From Arthrobacter sp. PAMC25564 (GTDB lineage Bacteria; Actinomycetota; Actinomycetes; Actinomycetales; Micrococcaceae), in the NCBI RefSeq assembly GCF_004798705.1, contig NZ_CP039290.1, positions 3,534,001-3,598,000 on the forward strand: DNA of 64,000 bases, read 5' to 3'. The notes under the pieces are model-generated. The model was not told the DNA's origin, ran no database searches, and worked only from the letters and a program-made list of their open reading frames with translations. Below, piece by piece: positions 27,934-35,350 of this stretch. How positions within the stretch are numbered: the first letter of the stretch is position 1; every line of letters starts with the position of its first letter. The translations under genes were made by a program, and so were the position numbers.

Positions 27934-28590
27934 GTGACCGAGCCCAGCCAGACTGCCCAGCCGTCACCAACCCGGCCTTCGCCTAGCCAGCGCAGCCAGG
28001 CCAAGGAGAACCGCCGGCAGGCCCTGTTGTCCGCCGCTGCCGCACTCTTCGCCGTCGAAGGCTTCAACCGCGTCTCGCTGGAGGACCTCGGGGCCGCGGC
28101 CGGAGTCAGCGGCCCTGCCGTCTACCGCCACTTCACCGGCAAGCAGGCCGTCCTCGGCGCCCTGCTGCTGAGCGTCAGCCAGGACCTGCTCGACGGCGGC
28201 CGCCGCGTCGTCGCGGAGTCCGGCGGCGCCGCGGAAGCCCTGGCCCGGCTGGTCCGGTTCCAGGTGGACTTTGCGCTGCACAATCCCGACGTCATCCGGG
28301 TCCAGGACCAGGATTTCAGCAACCTCGACGCCGGGGACCAGGCCGAGGTCCGGATGCTGCAGCGCAACTACGTGGAGCTGTGGGTGGAGGTCCTGGCCGG
28401 GCTCCATCCTGGAACCGATGCCATCGAACTGCGGGTGCGGGCGCACGCCACGTTCGGCCTGATCAATTCCACCCCGCACTCGGTGCGCAGCCATGGGCGC
28501 CGGCTGGCGATCAAGCGGGCCCGGCCGCTGCTCGAAAGCATGGCCCTGGCTGCCCTGATGGCTCCGGCGGCGCCCCCACCCCTGGCCTGA
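27934..28590 (+). CDS. TetR/AcrR family transcriptional regulator of the leucine operon
   Basis: A 218-residue TetR-family regulator. After a flexible N-terminus rich in Ser/Pro/Gln, residues about 22-70 form the DNA-binding domain (RQALLSAAAALFAVEGFNRVSLEDLGAAAGVSG split by the turn, then AVYRHFTGKQAVLGALL). The rest is an all-helical ligand domain (SACE_7040/KstR-like C-terminus). Its divergence from accD1 and the paired dyads between them suggest that it represses the acc operon and itself in response to an acyl-CoA. The GTG at 27934 is chosen for the GAGG nine nt upstream; a TTG at 27919 and GTG at 27928 are alternatives. The equivalent mycobacterial operon also ends with a TetR gene. Confidence 0.88.
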   Translation: MTEPSQTAQPSPTRPSPSQRSQAKENRRQALLSAAAALFAVEGFNRVSLEDLGAAAGVSGPAVYRHFTGKQAVLGALLLSVSQDLLDGGRRVVAESGGAAEALARLVRFQVDFALHNPDVIRVQDQDFSNLDAGDQAEVRMLQRNYVELWVEVLAGLHPGTDAIELRVRAHATFGLINSTPHSVRSHGRRLAIKRARPLLESMALAALMAPAAPPPLA

Positions 28591-28627
28591 GCCGGCCGCC
28601 TTCTTTTGCCCGCCGCCGGCGCCGTCA

Positions 28628-28697
28628 GGGGGCACTTTGGTGCGGACACGCCGCTAAATGCCGGGACCGGCGTCGGGATCCCTCCCAAAGTGCCCCC
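28628..28697. repeat. 70-nt inverted-arm intergenic element, copy C (perfect arms)
   Basis: GGGGGCACTTTGG (28628-28640) and CCAAAGTGCCCCC (28685-28697) are perfect 13-nt inverted repeats around 44 nt. It lies between the convergent TetR and bkdC genes, 38 nt after the TetR stop. Confidence 0.85.
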
Positions 28698-28759
28698 GCA
28701 CGGTACGGCACGAAGCCGCCGGCCGCCCCATTCGAGAGGGACGGCCGGCCGCGGCGGGT

Positions 28760-30211
28760 CTAGACCATGGCCAGGACCATGCCCGGATCGGCCAGCATGG
28801 CGCCGAGGTCCTGCAGGAAGCGGGAGCCCTGCTCGCCGTCGACCAGCCGGTGGTCAAAGGACAGGCTGAGCGTCATGACCTGGCGCAGCGCCACCTCATC
28901 CTTGTACTCCCACGGCATCTTCCGGACGGCCCCGAGCGCCAGGATGGCAGCCTCGCCAGGGTTCAGGATCGGAGTGCCGGCGTCGATGCCGAAGACGCCG
29001 ATGTTCGTGATGGAGATGGTGCCGCCGGAGAGATCGGCCGTACCGGTTTTGCCTTCCCGCGCCGTGTCCGTCAGCGCGGTCAGGGCTGAGGAGAGTTCCT
29101 TCAGCGACATCCGGTCCGCGTCCTTGATGTTCGGCACGGTCAGCCCCCGCGGCGTCGCGGCCGCGATGCCCAGGTTCACGTAGCGGTACTGGACAATCTC
29201 CTGCGTGGCCTCGTCCCACCGGGTGTTCAGCGTCGGGTGGTTCCGCAGGGCGATAAGCACCGCCTTGGCCACCAGCGTCAGCGGCGTGAGCTTGAACCCG
29301 GCAAAGGCGCGGCTGGCCTTGAGCTTGGCCAGCAGTTCCATCGTGGGCGTGACGTCGATGGTGAGGAATTCCGTGGCGTGCGGCGCCGTGAAGGCACTCT
29401 GGACCATGGCGGCGGCGGTGAACTTCCGGACGCCCTTGATCGGGGTGCGCGTCTCCCGGACGCCGGGGGCCGGGGCGTGAGCCTGGGTTTGATCCGCCTC
29501 CGGCTCCGAGGCAGGCACGCCGGCGAGCTCGTGGGCCGCGGCGGGCAAGTCCCCGCCGCCAACGAAGTTCCGGACGTCGTCGCGGGTGATCAGCCCGCGC
29601 TCACCGGTGCCGGTCACTGCTTCGAGGTCGACGCCGAGGTCCTTGGCCAGTTTGCGCACCGGCGGCGTGGACCGCGGCCGCTCCTCCGGATGGGTTGCCG
29701 GGCTGGTGGCCGGATGGGTTGCGGGGCCGGTGGCGACCGGGGTCCCGGCAGGCTCGACCACCGGCGCAGGCTCCACAGCCACAGGTGGTGCCACGGCAAC
29801 AGGCGTGGCCGTGGGTGAGGCGAAAGTGCGGGTGCGGCGGGCGGGGCGGCCGGAGCTTTCCAGCACGGCGCCGTAGCCGACGAGGTTGGGCTCCCGCTTG
29901 ACAGCCGCGGCCTCGCCGGCACCGCCCGCTGCACCGCCGGCGGGAGCGTCGCCGTCGTGGTCCTCGATCTCAAACGAGACGATCGGCTTCCCCACCTCCA
30001 CCACCGTGCCCGGCTGTTCAAGCAGCGCGGTGACCACGCCGGCGTAGGGCGAGGGAAGTTCGACGACGGCCTTGGCCGTTTCCACCTCCGCGATGATCTG
30101 GTTGAGGGAGACCGTGTCCCCCACCGCGACCTTCCATGCGACGATTTCCGATTCAGTGAGACCCTCACCGAGGTCCGGGAGCCTGAATTCCTTGATCATG
30201 GTGGCCGTCAT
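28760..30211 (-). CDS. bkdC: branched-chain 2-oxoacid dehydrogenase E2 (dihydrolipoyl acyltransferase)
   Basis: A 483-residue E2 core subunit. The N-terminal lipoyl domain has the modified Lys47 in VETAKAVVE; a long Ala/Pro/Val/Thr-rich hinge follows; the peripheral E1/E3-binding domain contains VRKLAKDLGVDLEAVTGTGERG (split by the usual turn), and the catalytic domain ends with the FDHRLVDG motif (His and Asp of the active site). It transfers acyl groups to CoA to give isovaleryl-, isobutyryl- or 2-methylbutyryl-CoA. The ATG overlaps the bkdB stop (ATGA). E3 (dihydrolipoamide dehydrogenase) is not in the window. Confidence 0.92.
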   Translation of the reverse strand: MTATMIKEFRLPDLGEGLTESEIVAWKVAVGDTVSLNQIIAEVETAKAVVELPSPYAGVVTALLEQPGTVVEVGKPIVSFEIEDHDGDAPAGGAAGGAGEAAAVKREPNLVGYGAVLESSGRPARRTRTFASPTATPVAVAPPVAVEPAPVVEPAGTPVATGPATHPATSPATHPEERPRSTPPVRKLAKDLGVDLEAVTGTGERGLITRDDVRNFVGGGDLPAAAHELAGVPASEPEADQTQAHAPAPGVRETRTPIKGVRKFTAAAMVQSAFTAPHATEFLTIDVTPTMELLAKLKASRAFAGFKLTPLTLVAKAVLIALRNHPTLNTRWDEATQEIVQYRYVNLGIAAATPRGLTVPNIKDADRMSLKELSSALTALTDTAREGKTGTADLSGGTISITNIGVFGIDAGTPILNPGEAAILALGAVRKMPWEYKDEVALRQVMTLSLSFDHRLVDGEQGSRFLQDLGAMLADPGMVLAMV

Positions 30212-31218
30212 CCTTCCAGCCCGCTCAGGGAGTTGGGGCGGCCCAGCGCGCGGTCGACGCCGTCGAGTATCCTGTCAAGGCCCGGCAGGTGGTGCATTTC
30301 CAGCTTGGAATACGGGTACGGGACATCGAAGCCGGTCACCCGGACCGGGGCTGCTTCGAGGTGGTAGAAGCAGCGCTCGGTGATGCTGGCTGCCAGCTCG
30401 GCGCCGACGCCGCCGGACTGGCCTGCCTCGTGCGTGATCACCAGGCGCCCGGTCTTGCGGACGGAGGCTTCCAGGGTCGCGAAGTCAACCGGGGCCAGCG
30501 AGCGCAGGTCGATCACTTCGATCGAGATTCCCTCGTCGGCGGCCGCGAGCGCGGCGTCGCGGGCGGTCTTGACCAGCGGGCCGTATGCCACGAGCGTCAC
30601 GTCCTTGCCCTCGGTGACCACCCGGGCCTTGTCCAGCGGCAGGGCGGTGCCGAGGTCCTGGGACTCATCCACCTCGCCCTTGTCGTGGTAGCGGCGCTTG
30701 GGTTCGAAGTAGAGCACCGGGTCATCGGAGGCGATGGCCTGTTGGATCATGGTGTAGGCGTCCTGCGGGTTGGAGACGCTGACGACGCGCAGCCCGGAGG
30801 TGTGCGTGAAGTACGCCTCGGGTGATTCGGAGTGGTGTTCCGGGGAACCGATGCCCCCGCCGAAGGGGACGCGGATGGTGATGGGCATCTTGACGGCGCC
30901 CTGCGTGCGGTAGTGCATCTTGGCGACCTGGCTGACAATCTGGTCAAAGGCCGGGTAGATGAATCCGTCGAACTGGATCTCCACCACCGGGCGGTAGCCG
31001 CGGTAGGCAAGGCCGACGGCGGTGCCGATGATGCCGGATTCGGCGAGCGGGGTGTCCACGACGCGGTGCTTGCCGAAGTCTTTCTGCAGGCCGTCCGTGA
31101 CGCGGAAGACGCCGCCGAGGGCGCCGATGTCTTCCCCCATCAGGATGACCTTGGGGTCGTTTTCCAGGGACTTGCGCAGGCCCGAATTGATGGCTCGGGC
31201 AAAGGTCATCTGCGTCAT
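30208..31218 (-). CDS. bkdB: branched-chain 2-oxoacid dehydrogenase E1 beta subunit
   Basis: A 336-residue transketolase-like E1 beta chain. GVFRVTDGLQKDFG and VVDTPLAESGIIGTAVGLA form the thiamine-diphosphate-binding part with its conserved Glu, VPFGGGIGSPEHHSESPEAY marks the substrate region, and the C-terminal transketolase_C domain includes ITHEAGQSGGVGAELAASI. It forms the heterotetramer with bkdA. The bkdA stop and this ATG share one base (TGATG), giving tight coupling. Confidence 0.94.
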   Translation of the reverse strand: MTQMTFARAINSGLRKSLENDPKVILMGEDIGALGGVFRVTDGLQKDFGKHRVVDTPLAESGIIGTAVGLAYRGYRPVVEIQFDGFIYPAFDQIVSQVAKMHYRTQGAVKMPITIRVPFGGGIGSPEHHSESPEAYFTHTSGLRVVSVSNPQDAYTMIQQAIASDDPVLYFEPKRRYHDKGEVDESQDLGTALPLDKARVVTEGKDVTLVAYGPLVKTARDAALAAADEGISIEVIDLRSLAPVDFATLEASVRKTGRLVITHEAGQSGGVGAELAASITERCFYHLEAAPVRVTGFDVPYPYSKLEMHHLPGLDRILDGVDRALGRPNSLSGLEG

Positions 31219-32396
31219 CAGCGTGCACCTTCTTCAGAAGCGGCTTCTGCGGGATCGCCGAAGGAAGCCAGGTAGCGGGAATAGTGGTCCTGTTGGCGGT
31301 CGAGCCAGGAGTTGGGGGTACTGTAGACGTTCTTGAAGATGTCCAGCGGCTGCGGTTCGGGCATGTTGATGGTGCCGGCCCGCAGTTCCTTGGCCACGGC
31401 GTCCGCCTTTGCGGCGACGGCGGCTTCGAGTTCCCCGGTGAGCAGGCCCTTGCGCTCGAGCAGGGACTTCACCCGCGCGATCGGGTCCTTCGCCGCCCAG
31501 TCCTCGAGCTCGTTGGCGTCCCGGTAGCGGGTGGGATCGTCCGCCGTCGTGTGCGGTCCCATCCGGTAGGTGACGGCCTCGATGAAGGTCGGGCCGCCGC
31601 CGTGGCGTGCCCGGTCGATGGCGATGCGCGTTGCGGCCATCACGGCCAGGACATCGTTGCCGTCCACCCGCATGCTGGGAATGCCGAAGCCGGCGGCGCG
31701 GTCCGCGAGCTGGATGTGGGACTGCAGCATAACAGGCTCGGAAATGGCCCAGTGGTTGTTCTGGCAGAAGAAGACCACCGGTGCCTGGAAGCTGGCCGCG
31801 AACACCATGGCCTCGCTGACGTCGCCCTCACTCGTGGCACCATCGCCGAAGTAGGCGACGGCGACCGAGTCGGCGCCGTCGTTCTGGATGCCCATGGCGT
31901 ACCCGGTGGCGTGCAGCGTCTGGGAGCCGATGATGATCTGCTGCGTTGCGACGTTCACCGTGTAGGGGTCCCAGCCGGCCAAGGCGTTGCCCCGCCAGGC
32001 TTTGACGATGTCCGCCAGGTTTACCCCGCGGACGTAGGCGACACCGTTGTCGCGGTAACTGGGGAAAACGAAATCGTCGTCCCGAAGCGCCCGTGCCGAG
32101 CCGATCTGGGACGCTTCCTGTCCCAGCAGCGGGGGCCAGAGGGCGAGTTCACCCTGCCGCTGGAGGGCGGTGGCCTCGGTGTCGATCCGGCGGATCACCA
32201 CCATGTCCTGGTAGAGCGAGCAGAGCTGCTCGTCGCTGACATCCTGGACCCAGAGGTCGAACTCGGGATGGCTGACGCGTTCACCCGCCGGGGTGATGAG
32301 CTGGACGAGGTCCCCGCCCGTCCGCCTGTTTGATCCTGCACTGTTGCCCGGGCCACCGGCGGCAGCGCCGCCCTTGCCCGCGTCGTCGGTAAACAC
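31218..32396 (-). CDS. bkdA: branched-chain 2-oxoacid dehydrogenase E1 alpha subunit
   Basis: A 392-residue thiamine-diphosphate E1 alpha chain that decarboxylates branched-chain 2-oxo acids. The ThDP motif runs from GDGATSEGDVSEAM to NNHWAIS, and EAVTYRMGPHTTADDPTRYRD-type sequence (about residues 285-305) is the conserved phosphorylation-loop region. The GTG at 32396 is preferred: AGAAGG lies 11 nt upstream, while the GTG at 32408 would overlap that ribosome-binding site. It heads bkdA-bkdB-bkdC and is divergent from an Lrp-family gene with operator-like dyads in between. Confidence 0.93.
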   Translation of the reverse strand: MFTDDAGKGGAAAGGPGNSAGSNRRTGGDLVQLITPAGERVSHPEFDLWVQDVSDEQLCSLYQDMVVIRRIDTEATALQRQGELALWPPLLGQEASQIGSARALRDDDFVFPSYRDNGVAYVRGVNLADIVKAWRGNALAGWDPYTVNVATQQIIIGSQTLHATGYAMGIQNDGADSVAVAYFGDGATSEGDVSEAMVFAASFQAPVVFFCQNNHWAISEPVMLQSHIQLADRAAGFGIPSMRVDGNDVLAVMAATRIAIDRARHGGGPTFIEAVTYRMGPHTTADDPTRYRDANELEDWAAKDPIARVKSLLERKGLLTGELEAAVAAKADAVAKELRAGTINMPEPQPLDIFKNVYSTPNSWLDRQQDHYSRYLASFGDPAEAASEEGAR

Positions 32397-32489
32397 AGTT
32401 GTCCGCACCTTCTGACGTCGTTTGACCGGCGCTTCCAGGACTCGTGATCCCGGGGTACGCCAGCCGCCCGGGCGCCGTTGCCCCGGATA

Positions 32490-32509
32490 ATTGTGACCCT
32501 ACTCACAAT
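32490..32509. promoter_or_regulatory. perfect CRP/GlxR-like dyad in the bkdA promoter
   Basis: ATTGTGA-CCCTAC-TCACAAT is a perfect 7-6-7 dyad containing TGTGA-N6-TCACA, the CRP/GlxR consensus. It covers the predicted bkdA -10 box, so binding would probably repress bkdA. Confidence 0.65.
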
Positions 32510-32524
32510 GCTCATCGGGTACAA
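32496..32524 (-). promoter_or_regulatory. predicted bkdA promoter
   Basis: On the minus strand TTGTAC (32524-32519) and TAGGGT (32501-32496) are 17 nt apart. Predicted start of transcription is near 32489, about 90 nt before the bkdA start codon. Confidence 0.5.
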
Positions 32525-32543
32525 CCGCCCGCGGATAAGTTGA

Positions 32544-32595
32544 GCATTATGCCCTATCTGGACGCCCCGGACCGTGCTAATCTTGCGCATTATGC
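32544..32595. promoter_or_regulatory. paired GCATTATGC motifs, candidate Lrp/AsnC sites
   Basis: GCATTATGC occurs at 32544-32552 and 32587-32595, 43 nt (about four helical turns) apart. The second overlaps the Lrp start codon and extends to TTGCGCATTATGCAA with TTGC/GCAA ends. The first is centred near -59 of the bkdA promoter. Autoregulation and bkd activation by the divergent Lrp protein would fit. Confidence 0.5.
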
Positions 32596-33065
32596 AACCC
32601 CTGGATGGCACAGACACGCGCCTGCTTTCGGCCATGGCCCGCGACCCCCGGCGCACCGTCGTCGCCTTGGCCCAGAAGCTGGGGTTGTCCCGGAATACTG
32701 TGCAGGCCCGGATGGCCCAGTTGGAGAAGAAACACGTCTTCCTGTCCTTCGAACGCCGGATCAATCCCGCCTCGCTCGGCTACCCGCTGATGGCGTTCAT
32801 CTCCGTGCATGTCCAGCAGCAGAAACTGGGCACGCTGGCCGTGGAGCTGGCCGGCATCCCGGAGATCCTCGAGGGGTACGGCCTGACCGGCTCCGCCGAT
32901 CTCCTGCTCCGCGTCGTGGCGCTCGACGCCGAGGACCTGTTCCGGATCAACGGCAAGATCCTGGCCTGCGACGGCGTGGACCGCACCGACACAGCCCTTG
33001 CCATGGGCGAACTCATTCCCTTCCGGGTCCAGCCGCTGCTGGAACGGGCCTCCGCCGAGGGCTGA
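32592..33065 (+). CDS. Lrp/AsnC family transcriptional regulator
   Basis: A 157-residue Lrp/AsnC regulator: an N-terminal AsnC-type HTH (DTRLLSAMARDPRRTVVALA, then KLGLSRNTVQARMAQLEKK) and a C-terminal RAM effector domain (about 75-150). Its divergence from bkdA makes it a BkdR-like regulator responding to a branched-chain amino acid. The ATG at 32592 is chosen; a TAATCT hexamer nine nt upstream and no Shine-Dalgarno suggest a leaderless transcript. GTG 32574 is an alternative. Confidence 0.88.
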   Translation: MQPLDGTDTRLLSAMARDPRRTVVALAQKLGLSRNTVQARMAQLEKKHVFLSFERRINPASLGYPLMAFISVHVQQQKLGTLAVELAGIPEILEGYGLTGSADLLLRVVALDAEDLFRINGKILACDGVDRTDTALAMGELIPFRVQPLLERASAEG

Positions 33066-33098
33066 ACGTCCGGCGGCTGGCCATTCACGCCTTAACGG

Positions 33099-33132
33099 CA
33101 GGAGCTCCCGTGCTGCGGCAAGGGAGCTCCTG
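33099..33132 (+). terminator. intrinsic terminator of the Lrp gene
   Basis: CAGGAGCTCCC (33099-33109) and GGGAGCTCCTG (33122-33132) pair perfectly over 11 bp with a 12-nt loop, followed by GCGTTTTGTT. It also ends the convergent actP transcript region. Confidence 0.8.
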
Positions 33133-33172
33133 GCGTTTTGTTGGCCGACGGAAAGCGTCAGCGCGGCAGTGC

Positions 33173-34789
33173 CTAGTGCTCGGTGGCCTTTTCGGCGCCC
33201 ACTCCGGTGAGGGAGCGGACTTCCATTTCGGCCTGCTTGGTGGTGTCTTCAAGGTTCTTGTCCAGCACCGTGCCGAGCCAGCCCAGGAGGAACGCGAGCG
33301 GGATGGAGACGAGGCCGGGGTTGCTCAGCGGGAAGATCGCGAAGTTGGCTCCCGGGATCATCGAGGTCTTGGCGCCCGAGACCACCGGGGACAGCGCGAT
33401 CAGGATTATGGCCGAGCCGAGTCCGCCGTACATGCTCCACACCGCGCCCTGGGTGGTGAACCTGCGCCAGAACAGCGAGTACACGATAGTGGGCAGGTTG
33501 GCCGAGGCGGCCACGGCGAAGGCGAGCGCCACCAGGAACGCGACGTTCTGTCCGTTGGCGAAGATCCCGCCGATGATGGCCAGGATGCCGATGACCACAA
33601 CGGTGCGGCGGGCAACCTTGACCTCGGTGTCGGCGTCGGCCTTGCCCTTGGCGATGACGTTGGCGTAGATGTCATGGGCAAAGGACGCCGCCGCGGTGAT
33701 GGTGAGGCCGGCGACAACAGCCAGGATGGTGGCGAAGGCCACCGCCGAGATGAAGCCGAGCAGCAGCGGTCCGCCGAGGTGGAAAGCGAGCAGCGGTGCC
33801 GCGGAGTTGACCCCGCCCGGAGCCGCCTTGATCGTGTCGGCACCCACCAGCGCCGCTGCGCCGTAGCCCAGGACCAGCGTGAAGATGTAGAAGATACCGA
33901 TCAGCCAGATGGACCACACCACTGACTTGCGTGCTTCCTTGGCGGTGGGGACCGTGTAGAAGCGCATCAGCACGTGCGGCAGGGCGGCGGTGCCCAGGAC
34001 CAGGGCCAGGCCCAGTGACATGAAGTCGAGCTTGGACGTTTCGGTCTTGCCATACTGCAGGCCGGGGTTGAGCATGTTGGGGTTCTTGGACGTCTCCACG
34101 GCACCGCCGAGCAGATCGGAGAGGTTGAAGCCGTAGATGGCCAGGACCCAGAAGGTCATGACCGCGGCACCGGCGATCAGGAGCATTGCCTTGATGATCT
34201 GGACCCAGGTGGTGCCCTTCATGCCACCGATCAGGACGTACATGATCATCAGGGCGCCGACGACGATGATCACCAGCGCCTGGCCGCCCCAGTCGCTGAT
34301 GCCCAGGAGCAGGGAGATCAGGCTTCCGGCGCCTGCCATCTGCGCCAGAAGGTAGAAAAAGCAGACGGCGAGCGTGGAAATCGCCGCGGCGATGCGCACC
34401 GGGCGCTGCTTGAGGCGGAACGAGAGCACGTCAGCCATGGTGAACTTGCCCGTGTTGCGGAGCAGCTCGGCGACGAGCAGCAGGGCCACCAGCCACGCGA
34501 CGAGGAAGCCGATGGAGTACATGAAGCCGTCGTAGCCGTTGATGGCGATGGCGCCGGTGATGCCAAGGAACGAGGCAGCCGAGAGGTAGTCGCCCGCGAT
34601 GGCGGTGCCGTTCTGGGGCCCGGTGAAGGAACGCCCGGCCGCGTAGTAGTCGGCCGCGGTCTTGTTATTGCGGCTGGCCTTGATCACGATCACCATGGTG
34701 ATCGCGACGAACAGGGCGAAGATGCCCATGTTCAGCAGGGTGGTGTCTTTGAGATCCGCAACGTTGACTGCGGGAACCATTCCCATCAT
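33173..34789 (-). CDS. actP: cation/acetate symporter (SSS family)
   Basis: A 538-residue sodium:solute symporter of the ActP/MctP type with about 13 membrane helices. ADYYAAGRSFTGPQNG and GDYLSAASFLGITG are the N-terminal family signatures, and ASFAHDIYANVIAKG is the internal conserved loop. The family imports acetate, propionate and pyruvate with Na+ or H+. Its ATG overlaps the stop of the DUF485 gene (ATGA), the usual actinobacterial and enterobacterial pairing. Confidence 0.92.
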   Translation of the reverse strand: MMGMVPAVNVADLKDTTLLNMGIFALFVAITMVIVIKASRNNKTAADYYAAGRSFTGPQNGTAIAGDYLSAASFLGITGAIAINGYDGFMYSIGFLVAWLVALLLVAELLRNTGKFTMADVLSFRLKQRPVRIAAAISTLAVCFFYLLAQMAGAGSLISLLLGISDWGGQALVIIVVGALMIMYVLIGGMKGTTWVQIIKAMLLIAGAAVMTFWVLAIYGFNLSDLLGGAVETSKNPNMLNPGLQYGKTETSKLDFMSLGLALVLGTAALPHVLMRFYTVPTAKEARKSVVWSIWLIGIFYIFTLVLGYGAAALVGADTIKAAPGGVNSAAPLLAFHLGGPLLLGFISAVAFATILAVVAGLTITAAASFAHDIYANVIAKGKADADTEVKVARRTVVVIGILAIIGGIFANGQNVAFLVALAFAVAASANLPTIVYSLFWRRFTTQGAVWSMYGGLGSAIILIALSPVVSGAKTSMIPGANFAIFPLSNPGLVSIPLAFLLGWLGTVLDKNLEDTTKQAEMEVRSLTGVGAEKATEH

Positions 34790-35166
34790 TTTGTTACCCC
34801 GCCAATCTGGTTGCCGTGCTTGTCGAACTCATGGCCTTCGATCTCATGGCGGATCTCGGCGGCGATGGGGTCAAGCTTGCGGTTTGAGTAGCTGACGTAC
34901 CAGCCGGTGATGGCGAACGTGGACACGAACTGCAGCAGGCCCAGGATCAGGCCGATGTTGATGTTGCCCCAGACCTTCGTGGACATAAAGCCGACCGCGT
35001 AGTCAGCCAGCAGGACGTAGGCGAAGTACCAGAGCAGGAATGCTATGGCCATGGGAAAAACAAAGCTGCGGTGACGTTTGCGAAGTTCCTGGAACCGCTC
35101 CGTCGACTGGACTTCCTTGAAATCCACGGCCGCCGCGGCGTCCGTTTCTTGGGCGTCGTGACCCAT
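34786..35166 (-). CDS. DUF485 small membrane protein (ActP partner)
   Basis: A 126-residue DUF485 (YjcH-like) protein. After an acidic N-terminus, FQELRKRHRSFVFPMAIAF leads into two membrane helices (about 35-60 and 72-95), and the C-terminus is charged. The family accompanies ActP-type symporters; its exact role is not established. GGAGGAAC just before the ATG is a strong Shine-Dalgarno. It heads the DUF485-actP operon and is divergent from the histidine kinase gene. Confidence 0.9.
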   Translation of the reverse strand: MGHDAQETDAAAAVDFKEVQSTERFQELRKRHRSFVFPMAIAFLLWYFAYVLLADYAVGFMSTKVWGNINIGLILGLLQFVSTFAITGWYVSYSNRKLDPIAAEIRHEIEGHEFDKHGNQIGGVTK

Positions 35167-35237
35167 CGTTCCTCCTCATTGAGACTGGTGAGTCCACATC
35201 GGCCGCCCTGTCCTGATCGAAACAGCCCTCCGGCCAA

Positions 35238-35253
35238 TGTGACTGTTATCACT
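35238..35253. promoter_or_regulatory. CRP/GlxR-like dyad between DUF485-actP and the two-component system
   Basis: TGTGA-CTGTTA-TCACT matches the CRP/GlxR consensus at nine of ten positions. It is 72 nt from the DUF485 start. Downstream on the plus strand TACAAT (35272-35277) is a good -10 for the kinase gene. GlxR is known to control acetate and monocarboxylate genes in Corynebacterium, which supports the idea by analogy. Confidence 0.5.
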
Positions 35254-35350
35254 GTGCAGGGTGACGGGCACTACAATCCATAACCGGCGTGGCCTGCGCG
35301 CCCAGCGGTCGCGGTGCTGCGCCCAACGGCACCCGCGATACGCTGGGCGC

